From: JBGAQP01 sp044220635
Lineage (GTDB): Bacteria; Pseudomonadota; Gammaproteobacteria; Burkholderiales; Usitatibacteraceae
Length of the DNA stretch: 64,000 nt
NCBI GenBank assembly: GCA_044220635.1
Contig: JBGAQP010000013.1
Span: 1-64,000, forward strand
Direction of reading: 5' to 3'
Shown: positions 42,929 through 51,558 of the stretch, in pieces
How positions within the stretch are numbered: the first letter of the stretch is position 1
Layout: each line of letters begins with the position of its first letter
Translations under genes and position numbers: made by a program
The notes under the pieces: model-generated
Told to the model about the DNA's origin: nothing
What the model saw: the letters and a program-made list of their open reading frames with translations, nothing else
The model's database searches: none

Positions 42929-44016
42929 TGCTGTTTCTCCTCAGCGCGCGCGGATGGGCGCTTCTCGGACAGATGCTTGATCGCGGTGACGGCGGCGTGC
43001 GCCGCGACCGCCGCGCCGACCACGCCGGCCGCGACGGCCCCGACCTTGTCGGCGTTCGCCTCCACGCCGAACTGCTTGATGTCGGTGAGCCGGTCGTAGA
43101 AGGAGCCCTTGTCCCAGAACCCGTCCTCGGAGCAGCCGATGCAGCCGTGGCCGGAGCCGATCGGGAAGGACACGCCCTCGTTCCAGCGCGTGGTCGAGCA
43201 GGCGTTGTAAGTGGTCGGGCCCTTGCAGCCGACCTTGTAGAGGCAGTAGCCGGCCCTCGCGCCCTCGTCGTCCCACTTCTCGACGAACTGCCCGGCGTCG
43301 AAGTGCGGACGGCGGTAGCACTTGTCGTGGATCCTCTGGCTGTAGAACATCTTCGGCCGCCCCTGGCGATCGAGCTCGGGAATGCGGTCGAAGGTGAGCA
43401 CGTAGGTGACCACGGCGCTCATCACCTCGGCGATGGGCGGGCAGCCCGGCACCTTGATGATCGGCTTGTCGGTGATGACCTTGTCGATGGGCACCGCGTT
43501 GGTCGGGTTGGGCTTCGCGGCCTGCACGCAGCCCCAGGAGGCGCACGAGCCCCAGGCGATGATCGCCTTGGCGTCCTTGGCGTATTCCTTGACGGTCTCG
43601 ACGAAGGGCTTGCCGTAGTAGATGCAGTACATCCCGTCCTCGTTGAGGGGGGGGTTGCCCTCGATCGCGAGGATGTAGTTGCCCTTGTGCTTGGCGATCG
43701 TCTCGAGGGCGTTCGCGTGGAGCTGCTCCCCGGCCGCCGCCGCGAGCGTCATGTGGTAGTCGAGGGAGAGCAGGCTCAGCACCGCGTCCGTCGCGAGGGG
43801 GTGCGCCGAGCGGATGAAGGACTCGCTGCAGCAGGTGCACTCGAGGCCCTCGATCCAGATGACCGGGGTGCGGGGCTTGGTCTCCAGGGCGTGGGCGATC
43901 TGCGGCGCCACGGTCGGCGACAGGCCGAGGGACGCGGTCGTCAGGCTGCAGAACTTGAGGAAGCTGCGGCGGGAGATCCCCTGCCGGCGCAGCACGCTAT
44001 AGAAGGTCTCGGTCAT
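42925..44016 (-). CDS. hupS: O2-tolerant [NiFe]-hydrogenase small subunit HupS
   Basis: The 363-residue electron-transfer subunit. A Tat signal (SRRSFLKFC) precedes the mature part, which begins at about residue 44. The proximal-cluster cysteines are 60, 62 and 63 (ECTCCSES), 158 and 163 (GSCASWGC), and 192 (VPGCPP). Minus 43 these are 17, 19, 20, 115, 120 and 149, the exact set of the O2-tolerant Ralstonia membrane-bound enzyme, including the two extra cysteines. A C-terminal hydrophobic helix (about 327-345) anchors it. It is the first gene of the run. Confidence 0.97.
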   Translation of the reverse strand: MTETFYSVLRRQGISRRSFLKFCSLTTASLGLSPTVAPQIAHALETKPRTPVIWIEGLECTCCSESFIRSAHPLATDAVLSLLSLDYHMTLAAAAGEQLHANALETIAKHKGNYILAIEGNPPLNEDGMYCIYYGKPFVETVKEYAKDAKAIIAWGSCASWGCVQAAKPNPTNAVPIDKVITDKPIIKVPGCPPIAEVMSAVVTYVLTFDRIPELDRQGRPKMFYSQRIHDKCYRRPHFDAGQFVEKWDDEGARAGYCLYKVGCKGPTTYNACSTTRWNEGVSFPIGSGHGCIGCSEDGFWDKGSFYDRLTDIKQFGVEANADKVGAVAAGVVGAAVAAHAAVTAIKHLSEKRPSARAEEKQQ

Positions 44017-44379
44017 GTTCGGTTCCCTTCAGGATTCTTCCGGGGCGTCGTGAGCCCCGCGGCGGACGGCCCCCGCCCGCCCAAGGCTGCTGTTTCGCAC
44101 TGTCGCGCCACGGGTCCGGTCACTTTTTGATCCAGGACAAGTCCCGGTGCCGGGCGGCGGAACTTGTAACGCCCCCCGTTACACGCCCTCGGGCGCGGGC
44201 CGCCCCCGTTCGGGCCCCGCGACACCGGCGGCGGCGCGGGGACGGAGAGCCGCCCCCCGGGGCCATCCGCGGGACCTGACCGCGGTCAATCGACGCCGGG
44301 CGCCTTCCCCCCTTAGACTAGGCCCACGGCCGCCCCCGTCCCGGGGGACAAAGGTCCGACCAACGAGGAGGAAGTCCCC
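44017..44379. promoter_or_regulatory. Divergent control region between hupS and dctP
   Basis: A 363-bp gene-free region between the two divergent operons. It holds the TGTAAC dyad (44165-44183), an FNR-like dyad CTGAC-CGCG-GTCAA (44276-44289), a weak TTGAT-CCAG-GACAA (44127-44140) and a CCCCCG/CGGGGG hairpin near 44333-44347, in the likely dctP leader. No clear sigma-54 -24/-12 promoter with correct spacing was found for hupS. Confidence 0.5.
44165..44183. promoter_or_regulatory. Second copy of the TGTAAC-N7-GTTACA dyad
   Basis: TGTAAC and GTTACA are separated by seven bases (GCCCCCC), the same spacing as at 39908-39926 before hupD. It lies 149-167 bases upstream of the hupS start. The same pattern at both operon positions suggests one regulator. 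Confidence 0.6.
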
Positions 44380-45357
44380 ATGGATACCCGCCGCATCCGG
44401 GGCGCGCTCGCCGCGCTCGTTTCCGCCGTCGCCCTGCCCGCCCTCGCCCAGACCGAGATCAAGTTCGGCCACGTGGGCGAGCCGGGATCGCTGTTCGCCG
44501 CCTCCGCGGAGGAGTTCGCCCGCCGGGCGAACGCCAAGCTCGGCAGCAAGGCCAAGGTCGTCGTCTACGGCTCGAGCCAGCTCGGCGGCGACAAGGAGCT
44601 GCTCCAGAAGCTCAAGCTCGGCACCGTGGACATCGCGCTGCCGTCCACCGTCATGACCTCGGAGGCCGACATCTTCGGCGTCTTCGAGATGCCCTACCTC
44701 GTGAAGGACCGCAAGCACATGGCCCGCATCGAGAAGGAGGTCTTCTGGCCCACCATCGCCCCGGCGGCCGAGAAGAAGGGCCTCAAGGTGATCGGGGTCT
44801 GGGAGAACGGCTACCGCCACATCACGAACAACAAGCGGCCGATCGTCACGCCCGAGGACCTCAAGGGCATCAAGCTGCGCGTGCCCGAGGGCAAGTGGCG
44901 CGTGAAGATGTTCCAGGCCTACGGCGCGAACCCCAGCCCGATGAAGTTCTCGGAAGTCTTCACGGCGCTGCAGACGGGCGTCATGGACGGGCAGGAGAAC
45001 CCGTTCACGCAGATCACCAGCGCCAAGTTCCAGGAGGTGCAGAAGTACATCTCCCTCACGGGCCACGTCTACACGCCCGCGTACGCCACCGTGGGCGCAA
45101 AGAAGTGGGCGACGCTGCCCGCCGACGTGAGGAAGATCCTCGAGGACACGGCGAAGGAGACCCAGGCCTACGTCTACGAGCTCGCCGAGAAGGGCGACCA
45201 GGAGCTCCTCGGCAAGATCACGGCCGCGGGATGCAAGTCGAACGTGCCCAACAAGGACGCCTTCGTGGCCGCCTCGAAACCCGTGTACGAGGAGTTCGCG
45301 AAGGAAGTCGCCGGCTCGAAGGAAGTGATCGATCGCGCCATCGCCCTTGGCAAGTAG
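44380..45357 (+). CDS. dctP: TRAP transporter substrate-binding protein DctP
   Basis: The 325-residue periplasmic protein captures an organic acid for the TRAP transporter. It has a signal peptide (to about residue 23, PALAQ). Family features are seen at LGGDKELLQKLKLGTVDIALPS, PYLVKDRKHMARI, ENGYRHITNNKRPI, EDLKGIKLRVPE, and MKFSEVFTALQTGVMDGQENPFTQI. The substrate-binding Arg is probably in KLRVPEG. GAGGAGG precedes the ATG. The substrate is unknown. Confidence 0.95.
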   Translation: MDTRRIRGALAALVSAVALPALAQTEIKFGHVGEPGSLFAASAEEFARRANAKLGSKAKVVVYGSSQLGGDKELLQKLKLGTVDIALPSTVMTSEADIFGVFEMPYLVKDRKHMARIEKEVFWPTIAPAAEKKGLKVIGVWENGYRHITNNKRPIVTPEDLKGIKLRVPEGKWRVKMFQAYGANPSPMKFSEVFTALQTGVMDGQENPFTQITSAKFQEVQKYISLTGHVYTPAYATVGAKKWATLPADVRKILEDTAKETQAYVYELAEKGDQELLGKITAAGCKSNVPNKDAFVAASKPVYEEFAKEVAGSKEVIDRAIALGK

Positions 45358-45360
45358 GCG

Positions 45361-45864
45361 ATGACGCTGCAGTCGTTGCGCCGGGGATACGAGCGCTTCC
45401 TCGAGTGGATCTGTATCGCGCTCATGGCCGCGCTCGCCGTGGAGGTCACGGCGGGCGTGGTCTTCCGCTACTCGGGGCACTCCCTCGTCTGGTATGACGA
45501 GGTCGCCACCATCCTGCTCGCCTGGGTGACGTTCTACGGCGCCGCGCTCGCGGTCCTCAAGCACGCCCACATGGGCGTGCCCGAGGTCGTGCGGATGCTG
45601 CCTCCCGGCCCGAGGGTGGCGGCCGCCGTCGTGGCGCAGCTGTGCACGCTGGCCTTCTTCGTGCTGCTCGGCTGGGTGGGCTTCGAGATCCTCGAGATCC
45701 TCGCGACGGACCGGCTCGTTTCCCTGCCGGAAATCCCGGTGGCGTATGCGAACTCTGTGATCCCGATCAGTTCCGCCCTGTTCGTGGCGGGGCAGCTGCT
45801 GGTGTTCCCCGAGGTGCTGCGCGAAGCGCGCCGCGAGCACGTGGCCGCCGGGGGGCACGCGTGA
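45361..45864 (+). CDS. dctQ: TRAP transporter small permease DctQ
   Basis: A 167-residue inner-membrane protein with four hydrophobic segments (CIALMAALAVEVTAGVVFRYSG; EVATILLAWVTFYGAALAV; VAQLCTLAFFVLLGWVGF; YANSVIPISSALFVAGQLLVF). It forms the small membrane subunit of the TRAP complex. It begins three bases after dctP and overlaps dctM by four bases (GTGA). Confidence 0.94.
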   Translation: MTLQSLRRGYERFLEWICIALMAALAVEVTAGVVFRYSGHSLVWYDEVATILLAWVTFYGAALAVLKHAHMGVPEVVRMLPPGPRVAAAVVAQLCTLAFFVLLGWVGFEILEILATDRLVSLPEIPVAYANSVIPISSALFVAGQLLVFPEVLREARREHVAAGGHA

Positions 45865-47144
45865 CCGGGTTCCTCGTCCTGCTGTGCGTCCTCGTGCTGG
45901 TGCTGATCAACGTCCCGATCGCCGTGGCGCTGTGCATCGCGTCGGTCGTGGCGATGGTCGCTACGCAGGGGGTGGCGAGCCTGCCCAACGTGCCGCTGGC
46001 GCTCTACCAGGGAGCGACGAGCTTCCCGCTCATCGCGATCCCGCTGTTCATCCTCGCCGCCGCGATCATGAACACTTCGGGAATCTCGCACCGGCTCATC
46101 GACTTCTGCCAGGCGCTCGTCGGCTGGATGCGGGGGGCGCTCGCCCAGGTGAACGTGCTGAGCCACATGTTCTTCGCGGAGATCTCGGGCTCGGCGGTCG
46201 CGGGCGTGGCCGCGACCGCCTCCATCATCATGCCCGCCATGAAGGAGCGCGGCTATCCGGGCCCGTTCACGGCGGCGGTGACCTCCTCGACGGCGACCCT
46301 TGCGATCATCATCCCGCCGTCGATTCCCATGATCCTCTACGCGGTCATGGCGGGCACCTCGGTCGTGCAGATGTTCGTCGCGGGCATCGTGCCCGGCCTG
46401 CTGACGGGGTTCGGCTTCATGGCCCTGTGCTACTGGTACGCGGTCCGGTACAACTGGCCGGTGGAGGAGATCTTCCAGTGGGGCAAGCTCTGGCGCGCCT
46501 TCAGGAAGGCGTTCTGGGCGCTCACGCTGCCCATCATCATCCTGGGCGGGATCTTCGGGGGCATCGTCACCGCGACCGAGGGCGCGGCGCTCGCGGTGGT
46601 GGCCGCGCTCCTGGTGGGCGGCCTGGTCTACCGCGAGCTCGACGGGGCGCGGCTGCGGGAGGCGATCATCGACGGCGCCGTCCAGACCGGCGCCGTGATG
46701 CTGCTCGTGGCGGCCTCGGCCCTGCTCGGCCTCTACCTCACCGAGGTGCAACTGCCCCAGCGCATCGCCGCGACGATGCTTTCCGTCACCAGCGAGAAGT
46801 GGGCGATCCTCGCGATCCTGAATGTCTTCTTCCTCCTCATCGGCATGTTCCTGCATTCGGCCGCGGCGATCATCCTGGTGGTCCCGATCGTGATGCCGGT
46901 CGTGACCGCGGCGGGGATCGATCCGGTCCACTTCGGCGTGATCGTGACGCTCAACCTCGCCATCGGCCAGCAGACGCCGCCCGTGGCGAGCGTGCTGCTG
47001 CTCACCTGCTCGATCGCGAAGGAGAGCGTCTGGGACGTGACCAAGGCGAACATCCCGTTCATCGGGGTCCTGCTCTTCACGCTGCTGATGGTGACCTACG
47101 TGCCGGTCGTGACCCTGGGCCTCGTGGACATCTTCTACAGGTAA
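45861..47144 (+). CDS. dctM: TRAP transporter large permease DctM
   Basis: The 427-residue, roughly 12-helix permease uses a sodium gradient to drive uptake. It has the family features FFAEISGSAVAGVAATASIIMPAMKERGYPGPFTAAVTSSTATLAIIIPPSIPMILYAVMAGTSV and HFGVIVTLNLAIGQQTPPVASVLLL. The start is GTG at 45861, overlapping dctQ. The downstream CoA genes begin four bases later. Confidence 0.95.
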   Translation: MTGFLVLLCVLVLVLINVPIAVALCIASVVAMVATQGVASLPNVPLALYQGATSFPLIAIPLFILAAAIMNTSGISHRLIDFCQALVGWMRGALAQVNVLSHMFFAEISGSAVAGVAATASIIMPAMKERGYPGPFTAAVTSSTATLAIIIPPSIPMILYAVMAGTSVVQMFVAGIVPGLLTGFGFMALCYWYAVRYNWPVEEIFQWGKLWRAFRKAFWALTLPIIILGGIFGGIVTATEGAALAVVAALLVGGLVYRELDGARLREAIIDGAVQTGAVMLLVAASALLGLYLTEVQLPQRIAATMLSVTSEKWAILAILNVFFLLIGMFLHSAAAIILVVPIVMPVVTAAGIDPVHFGVIVTLNLAIGQQTPPVASVLLLTCSIAKESVWDVTKANIPFIGVLLFTLLMVTYVPVVTLGLVDIFYR

Positions 47145-47148
47145 GCCA

Positions 47149-47928
47149 ATGGCCGATACGATCCTCATCGAGCGCGGAGGCGACATCGCCACCGTCGTCC
47201 TCAACCGCCCGGAGAAGCTCAACGCCCTCACGAAGTCCATGTGGCAGCGCCTGGGCGACGTTTTCCTCGAGCTGGGGGCCGACGACGCGGTGCGCTGCAT
47301 CGTCCTGCGCGGCGCGGGGGAGAAGGCCTTCGCGCCGGGCAACGACATCTCGGAGTTCGACAAGGAGCGCTCCAACATCGAGCAGGCACGCGCCTACGGC
47401 GAGGTGATGACGCGCACGATCGAGGCGATCGGCGGCTGCCGCCATCCCGTCGTCGCCCAGATCCACGGCATCTGCGTGGGCGGCGGGCTCGAGATCGCCG
47501 GGCTCGCGGACCTGCGAATCTGCGGGGAGTCGAGCCGCTTCGGCGTGCCGATCAACAAGCTGGGCCTCGTGATGGCCTACTCCGAGATCGGCGCGCTCAT
47601 CCGCCTCGCGGGCGAGGCGGTTGCCCTCGAGATCCTGCTCGAGGGGCGCGTCTTCGACGCCCGCGAGGCGAAGGAGAAGGGCCTGGTCACCCGCGTGGTG
47701 CCCGACGCGGAGGTCGAGGCCGAGGCGAAGGCGACCGCGCGGCGCATCGCCGACGGCGCCCCGCTCGTCGCGCGCTGGCACAAGAAGTTCGCGCGCCGCT
47801 TCCGCGACCCCCGGCCCCTCACCGCCGCCGACATCGAGGAAGGCTACGCCTGCTACGGCACCGAGGACTTCCGCATCGGCCGCGAGGCCTTCCTCGCCAA
47901 GAAGAAGCCCGGGTTCAAGGGCCGGTGA
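47149..47928 (+). CDS. Enoyl-CoA hydratase/isomerase family protein
   Basis: The 259-residue crotonase-fold enzyme has the CoA and oxyanion-hole segments AFAPGNDISEFD and QIHGICVGGGLEIAGLADLRICGESSRFGVPINKLGL. The usual catalytic Glu positions are partly altered, so hydration, isomerisation or hydrolysis cannot be told apart. It is in one operon with the TRAP transporter and the CoA-transferase, so it probably acts on a CoA ester of the imported acid. Confidence 0.87.
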   Translation: MADTILIERGGDIATVVLNRPEKLNALTKSMWQRLGDVFLELGADDAVRCIVLRGAGEKAFAPGNDISEFDKERSNIEQARAYGEVMTRTIEAIGGCRHPVVAQIHGICVGGGLEIAGLADLRICGESSRFGVPINKLGLVMAYSEIGALIRLAGEAVALEILLEGRVFDAREAKEKGLVTRVVPDAEVEAEAKATARRIADGAPLVARWHKKFARRFRDPRPLTAADIEEGYACYGTEDFRIGREAFLAKKKPGFKGR

Positions 47929-49130
47929 GCGGCGTGGGACCGTTGAAGGGAGTCCGGGTCGTGGAGCTCGCGCAGATCATGGCGGGCCCGACCTGCGGGA
48001 TGCTGCTCGCCGACATGGGCGCGGAGGTGATCAAGGTCGAGAAGCTCCCGGGAGGCGACGACACCCGCAGCTACTCGGAGCCCTCGGTGAAGGGCGAATC
48101 GGCCGCCTTCATGATGCTCAACCGCAACAAGTTCGGCATCGCGGTGAACCTGAAGGTCGAGGGCGGGCTCGAGGTGGTCAAGCGGCTCCTCGCCAACGCC
48201 GACGTGGTGACCGAGAACTACCGCAAGGGCACGCTCGAGAAGCTGGGCCTGGGCTACGACGTGCTGAAGGCGCTCAACCCGCGGCTGATCTATTGCGCGG
48301 TCTCGGGCTACGGGCGCACCGGCCCCTACGCCGACAAGGGCGGGTTCGACCTCATCGCGCAGGGCATCGCGGGGCTCATGAGCATCACGGGCGAGCCCGG
48401 CGGCCCCCCGGCGAAGAGCGGCACGCCGATCGCGGACATCAACGCGGGCATCCTGGCCGCGCTCGGGATCGTCTCCGCGCTCCTGCATCGCGCGCAGACG
48501 GGCGAGGGCCAGATGGTCGAGACCTCGCTCCTCGAGGCGGCGGTCCAGCAGACCTACTGGCAATCGGCGATCTACTTCGCCACCGGCGTGAATCCCGGAC
48601 CGAGCGGCTCGAGCCACATCCTCACCGCGCCCTACCAGGCCTTTCCCACGAAGGACGGCTGGATCAACATCGGCGGCGCCAACCAGGCGAACTGGGAGCG
48701 CATCGCCACCGTCATCGGCCTGCCCAAGCTCGTCGCCGACCCGCGATTCAGGACGAACGCCGACCGCATGGCGCACAAGGAGGAGCTCGCGGCGCTCATC
48801 GCGGCGCGCACCCGCACGCGCTCGTCCGCGGACTGGATCAACCACCTCGAGTCCTCGGGCGTGCCGGTGGGGCCGATCAACACGATCGGCGACATGCTCG
48901 CCGACCCGCAGGTCGAGGCCCGCGAGATGGTGGTCGAGGTGAACCACCCGAAGGCGGGGCCCACGAAGGCCCTCGGCCTGCCCATCAAGTTCTCCGCGAC
49001 ACCCGGCTCGGTTCGCAGCCCCGCGCCCCTGCTCGGCCAGCACACGCGCGGCGTGCTCATGTCCCTCGGCTACTCCGAGGCCGAGATCAAGGCGCTCGTG
49101 AAGAGCGGCGCGGTCGCCTGCGCCGACTAG
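47925..49130 (+). CDS. Family III CoA-transferase (CaiB/BaiF)
   Basis: The 401-residue enzyme moves CoA between carboxylic acids. Features: GVRVVELAQIMAGPTCGMLLADMGAEVIKVEK, NRNKFGIAVNLK, ENYRKGTLEKLGLGYD, and GFDLIAQGIAGLMSITGEPGGPPAKSGTPIADINAG, which includes the catalytic Asp region. The start is GTG at 47925, overlapping the hydratase stop. It probably activates the acid taken up by DctPQM. Confidence 0.93.
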   Translation: MSGVGPLKGVRVVELAQIMAGPTCGMLLADMGAEVIKVEKLPGGDDTRSYSEPSVKGESAAFMMLNRNKFGIAVNLKVEGGLEVVKRLLANADVVTENYRKGTLEKLGLGYDVLKALNPRLIYCAVSGYGRTGPYADKGGFDLIAQGIAGLMSITGEPGGPPAKSGTPIADINAGILAALGIVSALLHRAQTGEGQMVETSLLEAAVQQTYWQSAIYFATGVNPGPSGSSHILTAPYQAFPTKDGWINIGGANQANWERIATVIGLPKLVADPRFRTNADRMAHKEELAALIAARTRTRSSADWINHLESSGVPVGPINTIGDMLADPQVEAREMVVEVNHPKAGPTKALGLPIKFSATPGSVRSPAPLLGQHTRGVLMSLGYSEAEIKALVKSGAVACAD

Positions 49131-49186
49131 GTCGCCGCCCGGGCGCGGAGATCGGCACGCGGCATTCCCCGGTAAAGTAGCCGCCC

Positions 49187-49951
49187 ATGCCCTCCCTCGC
49201 GCTGCTCGCGGCGCTATCCGCGGCCGCCCTCGTCACTTCGTTCATCTCCGGCATCCTCGGGATGGCGGGCGGCATGATCCTCATGGGGATCCTCCTGGCC
49301 CTCCTGCCGGTTCCCGTGGCGATGATGCTGCACGGCATCACCCAGCTCGCCTCGAACGGCTGGCGCGCGTGGCTCTGGCGCGTGCACGTGGACTGGCGGG
49401 TCTTTCGCGGCTACGCGCTCGGCGCGCTCGCCGCGCTCGCCCTCTTCACCGCGGTGCAGCTCGTCGTGAGCAAGCCCGTCGCGCTCATCGTGCTGGGCAT
49501 CACGCCCTTCGCGGGCCTGGCACTGCCCGAGAAGCTCGTCCTCGACGTGCAGCGCCGCGGCCACCCCTTCGCCTGCGGCGTGATCTGCCAGGGCCTCAAC
49601 CTGACCGCGGGCGTCTCGGGCCCGATCCTCGACGTCTTCTTCGTGCGCTCGGCCATGGGCCGGCACGCGGTGGTCGCCACCAAGGCGCTCACGCAGAGCG
49701 CGAGCCACCTGCTGAAGATCCTCTATTTCGGCGGGCTTCTGGGGGCGGCGGGCGGCGCGGTCGACCTCCCCGTCGCGGCGCTGATGGTCGCCCTCGCCTT
49801 CGCGGGCACCACGCTTTCGCGCAGCGTCCTCGAGCGCCTGACGGATGCGGACTTCCGCCTGTGGACGCGCTGGACGGTGATGGCGACCGGCGTCGTCTAC
49901 CTCGCGAGCGGCGCGTGGATGCTCGCCGGCGCGCCAGCCCCCGGCGCCTGA
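49187..49951 (+). CDS. TauE/SafE-family membrane permease
   Basis: A 254-residue inner-membrane protein with seven or eight hydrophobic segments. It begins with VTSFISGILGMAGGMILMGILLALLPVPVAMMLHGITQLASNGWRAW, the family N-terminal repeat, and ends in a similar repeat (GVICQGLNLTAGVSGPILDVFFVRSAMGRHAVVATKALTQSASHLLKI). Members export sulfite, sulfoacetate or other small anions; the substrate here is not known. It is 56 bases after the CoA-transferase and may be in the same transcript. Confidence 0.88.
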   Translation: MPSLALLAALSAAALVTSFISGILGMAGGMILMGILLALLPVPVAMMLHGITQLASNGWRAWLWRVHVDWRVFRGYALGALAALALFTAVQLVVSKPVALIVLGITPFAGLALPEKLVLDVQRRGHPFACGVICQGLNLTAGVSGPILDVFFVRSAMGRHAVVATKALTQSASHLLKILYFGGLLGAAGGAVDLPVAALMVALAFAGTTLSRSVLERLTDADFRLWTRWTVMATGVVYLASGAWMLAGAPAPGA

Positions 49952-49961
49952 GGCGCCCCGC

Positions 49962-50726
49962 TCAGAGCCGCAGGCGCTCGATCGTCTTCGTGACGCTCAC
50001 GCCGTCCACGGTGTAGCGCAGCCGCGCCCGCCCCACTGTTCCCGGCGACTGCTCGAAGTCGAGCGAGGCCGTGCCCGCGGGCTGCACCAGCACCAGGCGC
50101 GGGTCGAAATCCGGGCCTGCGAAGAACGGGCCCGTCGTGCGGTAGATCACGCCGGACCAGCTCGCGTAACCCGTCCAGCCTCCGGGCTGGATCGTGTACC
50201 AGCGCGGCTGCGTGTCGGCTCCGTAGACGAAGATCGCGCCGAAGAGCGCGTGGCCCGCCCCCTGGTGCAGCGACAGTCCCCAGCCGGATTCCAGCGGGTT
50301 CCACCACATGCCGGAGTAGTCCGCGAGCGGGCGCGGCGGCGGCGGGAAGACGGCGATCCGCGGGGGCTCGCGCACCTCGAAGTCGAAGACCTCGACGGGC
50401 ACGACGCCGCCGCCCGCGGGCCGGACGAGTTCCACGCGGTAGCGGCCCACGGGATAGGCGCCCAGGCGGATGTCGACGACCCTGGGTTCTCCGGCGAGGA
50501 GGCACTGGTTGTCGCGCGTGCTCACCCGGATCGCCGCCCCGGCCGCCTCGACCCGGACGGACTCGGGCGCGAAGGCGCAGGAATCGGCCTCGAGTCGCAG
50601 GTTCACCGTCTCGAAGGGCAGCGGCTCCTTCGGGACGATTCCGGAGGCCGCGTGGGCGGCGGTGGCGAGCAGGAAGGCGAAGGGGGCGAGCGTCGCGGAC
50701 GCCCGGCGAACGGTCGTGGAGTGCAT
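49962..50726 (-). CDS. Secreted protein with a WWNPxESGWG motif, unknown function
   Basis: The 254-residue protein has a signal peptide (to about residue 27, ATAAHA). The N-terminal half is an immunoglobulin-like beta domain. The C-terminal half begins with DYSGMWWNPLESGWGLSLHQGAGHALFGAIFVYGADTQPRWY, a motif I recall from secreted proteins of Burkholderiales and Xanthomonadales without a known role. It is convergent to the TauE gene. Confidence 0.65.
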   Translation of the reverse strand: MHSTTVRRASATLAPFAFLLATAAHAASGIVPKEPLPFETVNLRLEADSCAFAPESVRVEAAGAAIRVSTRDNQCLLAGEPRVVDIRLGAYPVGRYRVELVRPAGGGVVPVEVFDFEVREPPRIAVFPPPPRPLADYSGMWWNPLESGWGLSLHQGAGHALFGAIFVYGADTQPRWYTIQPGGWTGYASWSGVIYRTTGPFFAGPDFDPRLVLVQPAGTASLDFEQSPGTVGRARLRYTVDGVSVTKTIERLRL

Positions 50727-50839
50727 CCGAGCGGCGGTCTTGTCGCGGGAATGAAAGGAACCGCCATTATCGCCGCCCGCGCCGCGCCGGCGGTTACCGT
50801 TCGTTCCCCCGGCGGCGCGTTTCGTCGCGCTCCCCGCCC

Positions 50840-51178
50840 CTAGCGGCCCATCCGCCGGTTGTAGGCCTCGGCGATGCGCTGCGCGAACGCGGGGTCCTCT
50901 CCCGCCGGGCCCGTCGCGTTGATCTCGACCCCGATGCGGCCGTCGGCGCGCGTGGCCACGCGCACCCGCACCTCGAAGGGCGGCCGGCTGCCCGTGATCA
51001 CGCCGGCGCCGCGGTCGGCGCTGTGGACGGCGACGCCCGTGTCCTGCAGCGCCCCGAGGCTCGCGCCCCAGGACTGCTCGAACGGGTCGGGCATCGCAAC
51101 GGGCTCGTAGTAGACGCAGCCCGCGAGGGCGAGAGCCGTGGCGGCGGCCGCGAGCGCCGGGGCGAGCCTGCGCATCAT
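50840..51178 (-). CDS. Small lipoprotein of unknown function
   Basis: A 112-residue lipoprotein with lipobox LAGC (Cys21). The mature part has an alternating strand and helix pattern (GVAVHSADRGAGVITGSRPPFEVRVRVATRADGRIGVEINATGP) resembling DUF3568-like or BamC-like fragments; the assignment is weak. It overlaps the DUF1161 gene by four bases. Confidence 0.65.
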   Translation of the reverse strand: MMRRLAPALAAAATALALAGCVYYEPVAMPDPFEQSWGASLGALQDTGVAVHSADRGAGVITGSRPPFEVRVRVATRADGRIGVEINATGPAGEDPAFAQRIAEAYNRRMGR

Positions 51179-51423
51179 TTCTTCTCCGGCGTCGCGGGCG
51201 CCTCGCCGCGCGTGTAGACGATCTTCTTCTCGCCGCCGTCGCAGGTCCCCACGACCTTGCCTTCGGCCTTGTCGTCCTTGCCGACGATGTCGAGCGTGAA
51301 GGCCTTCACGCCCTTGCCCTGGATCTTCTGGGCGATCTCGGTCTTGAGCTCCTCGCAGGACTTGCGGGCGAGCGCGGGCGTCGCGGCGAGCGCCAGCGCC
51401 AGGGCCATGACCAGCATCTTCAT
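51175..51423 (-). CDS. DUF1161 family periplasmic protein
   Basis: The 82-residue protein has a signal peptide (to ALA at residues 17-19) and a DUF1161 domain: KSCEELKTEIAQKIQGKGVKAFTLDIV, then KVVGTCDGGEKKIVY. The two cysteines probably form a disulfide. Function unknown. It is translationally coupled to the small lipoprotein that follows. Confidence 0.82.
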   Translation of the reverse strand: MKMLVMALALALAATPALARKSCEELKTEIAQKIQGKGVKAFTLDIVGKDDKAEGKVVGTCDGGEKKIVYTRGEAPATPEKK

Positions 51424-51558
51424 CGGTTTCCCCCCGTGACTCGAAGTGCCAAGGATAAGCCGAAGTTCCCCCGAAGGCGACCCGAGCCGGCGCGGCGCCC
51501 GGTCCCGCGGGGAACGGTTACCATGGCGGCGCCCGCCACCCCAGCGTAGGAGGATGCG

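Noticed and set aside
44017..44145. Sigma-54 promoter for hupS
   Set aside because: A TGGCGC...TGC element exists on the - strand, but the distance between the GG and GC pairs is one base short of the required spacing.
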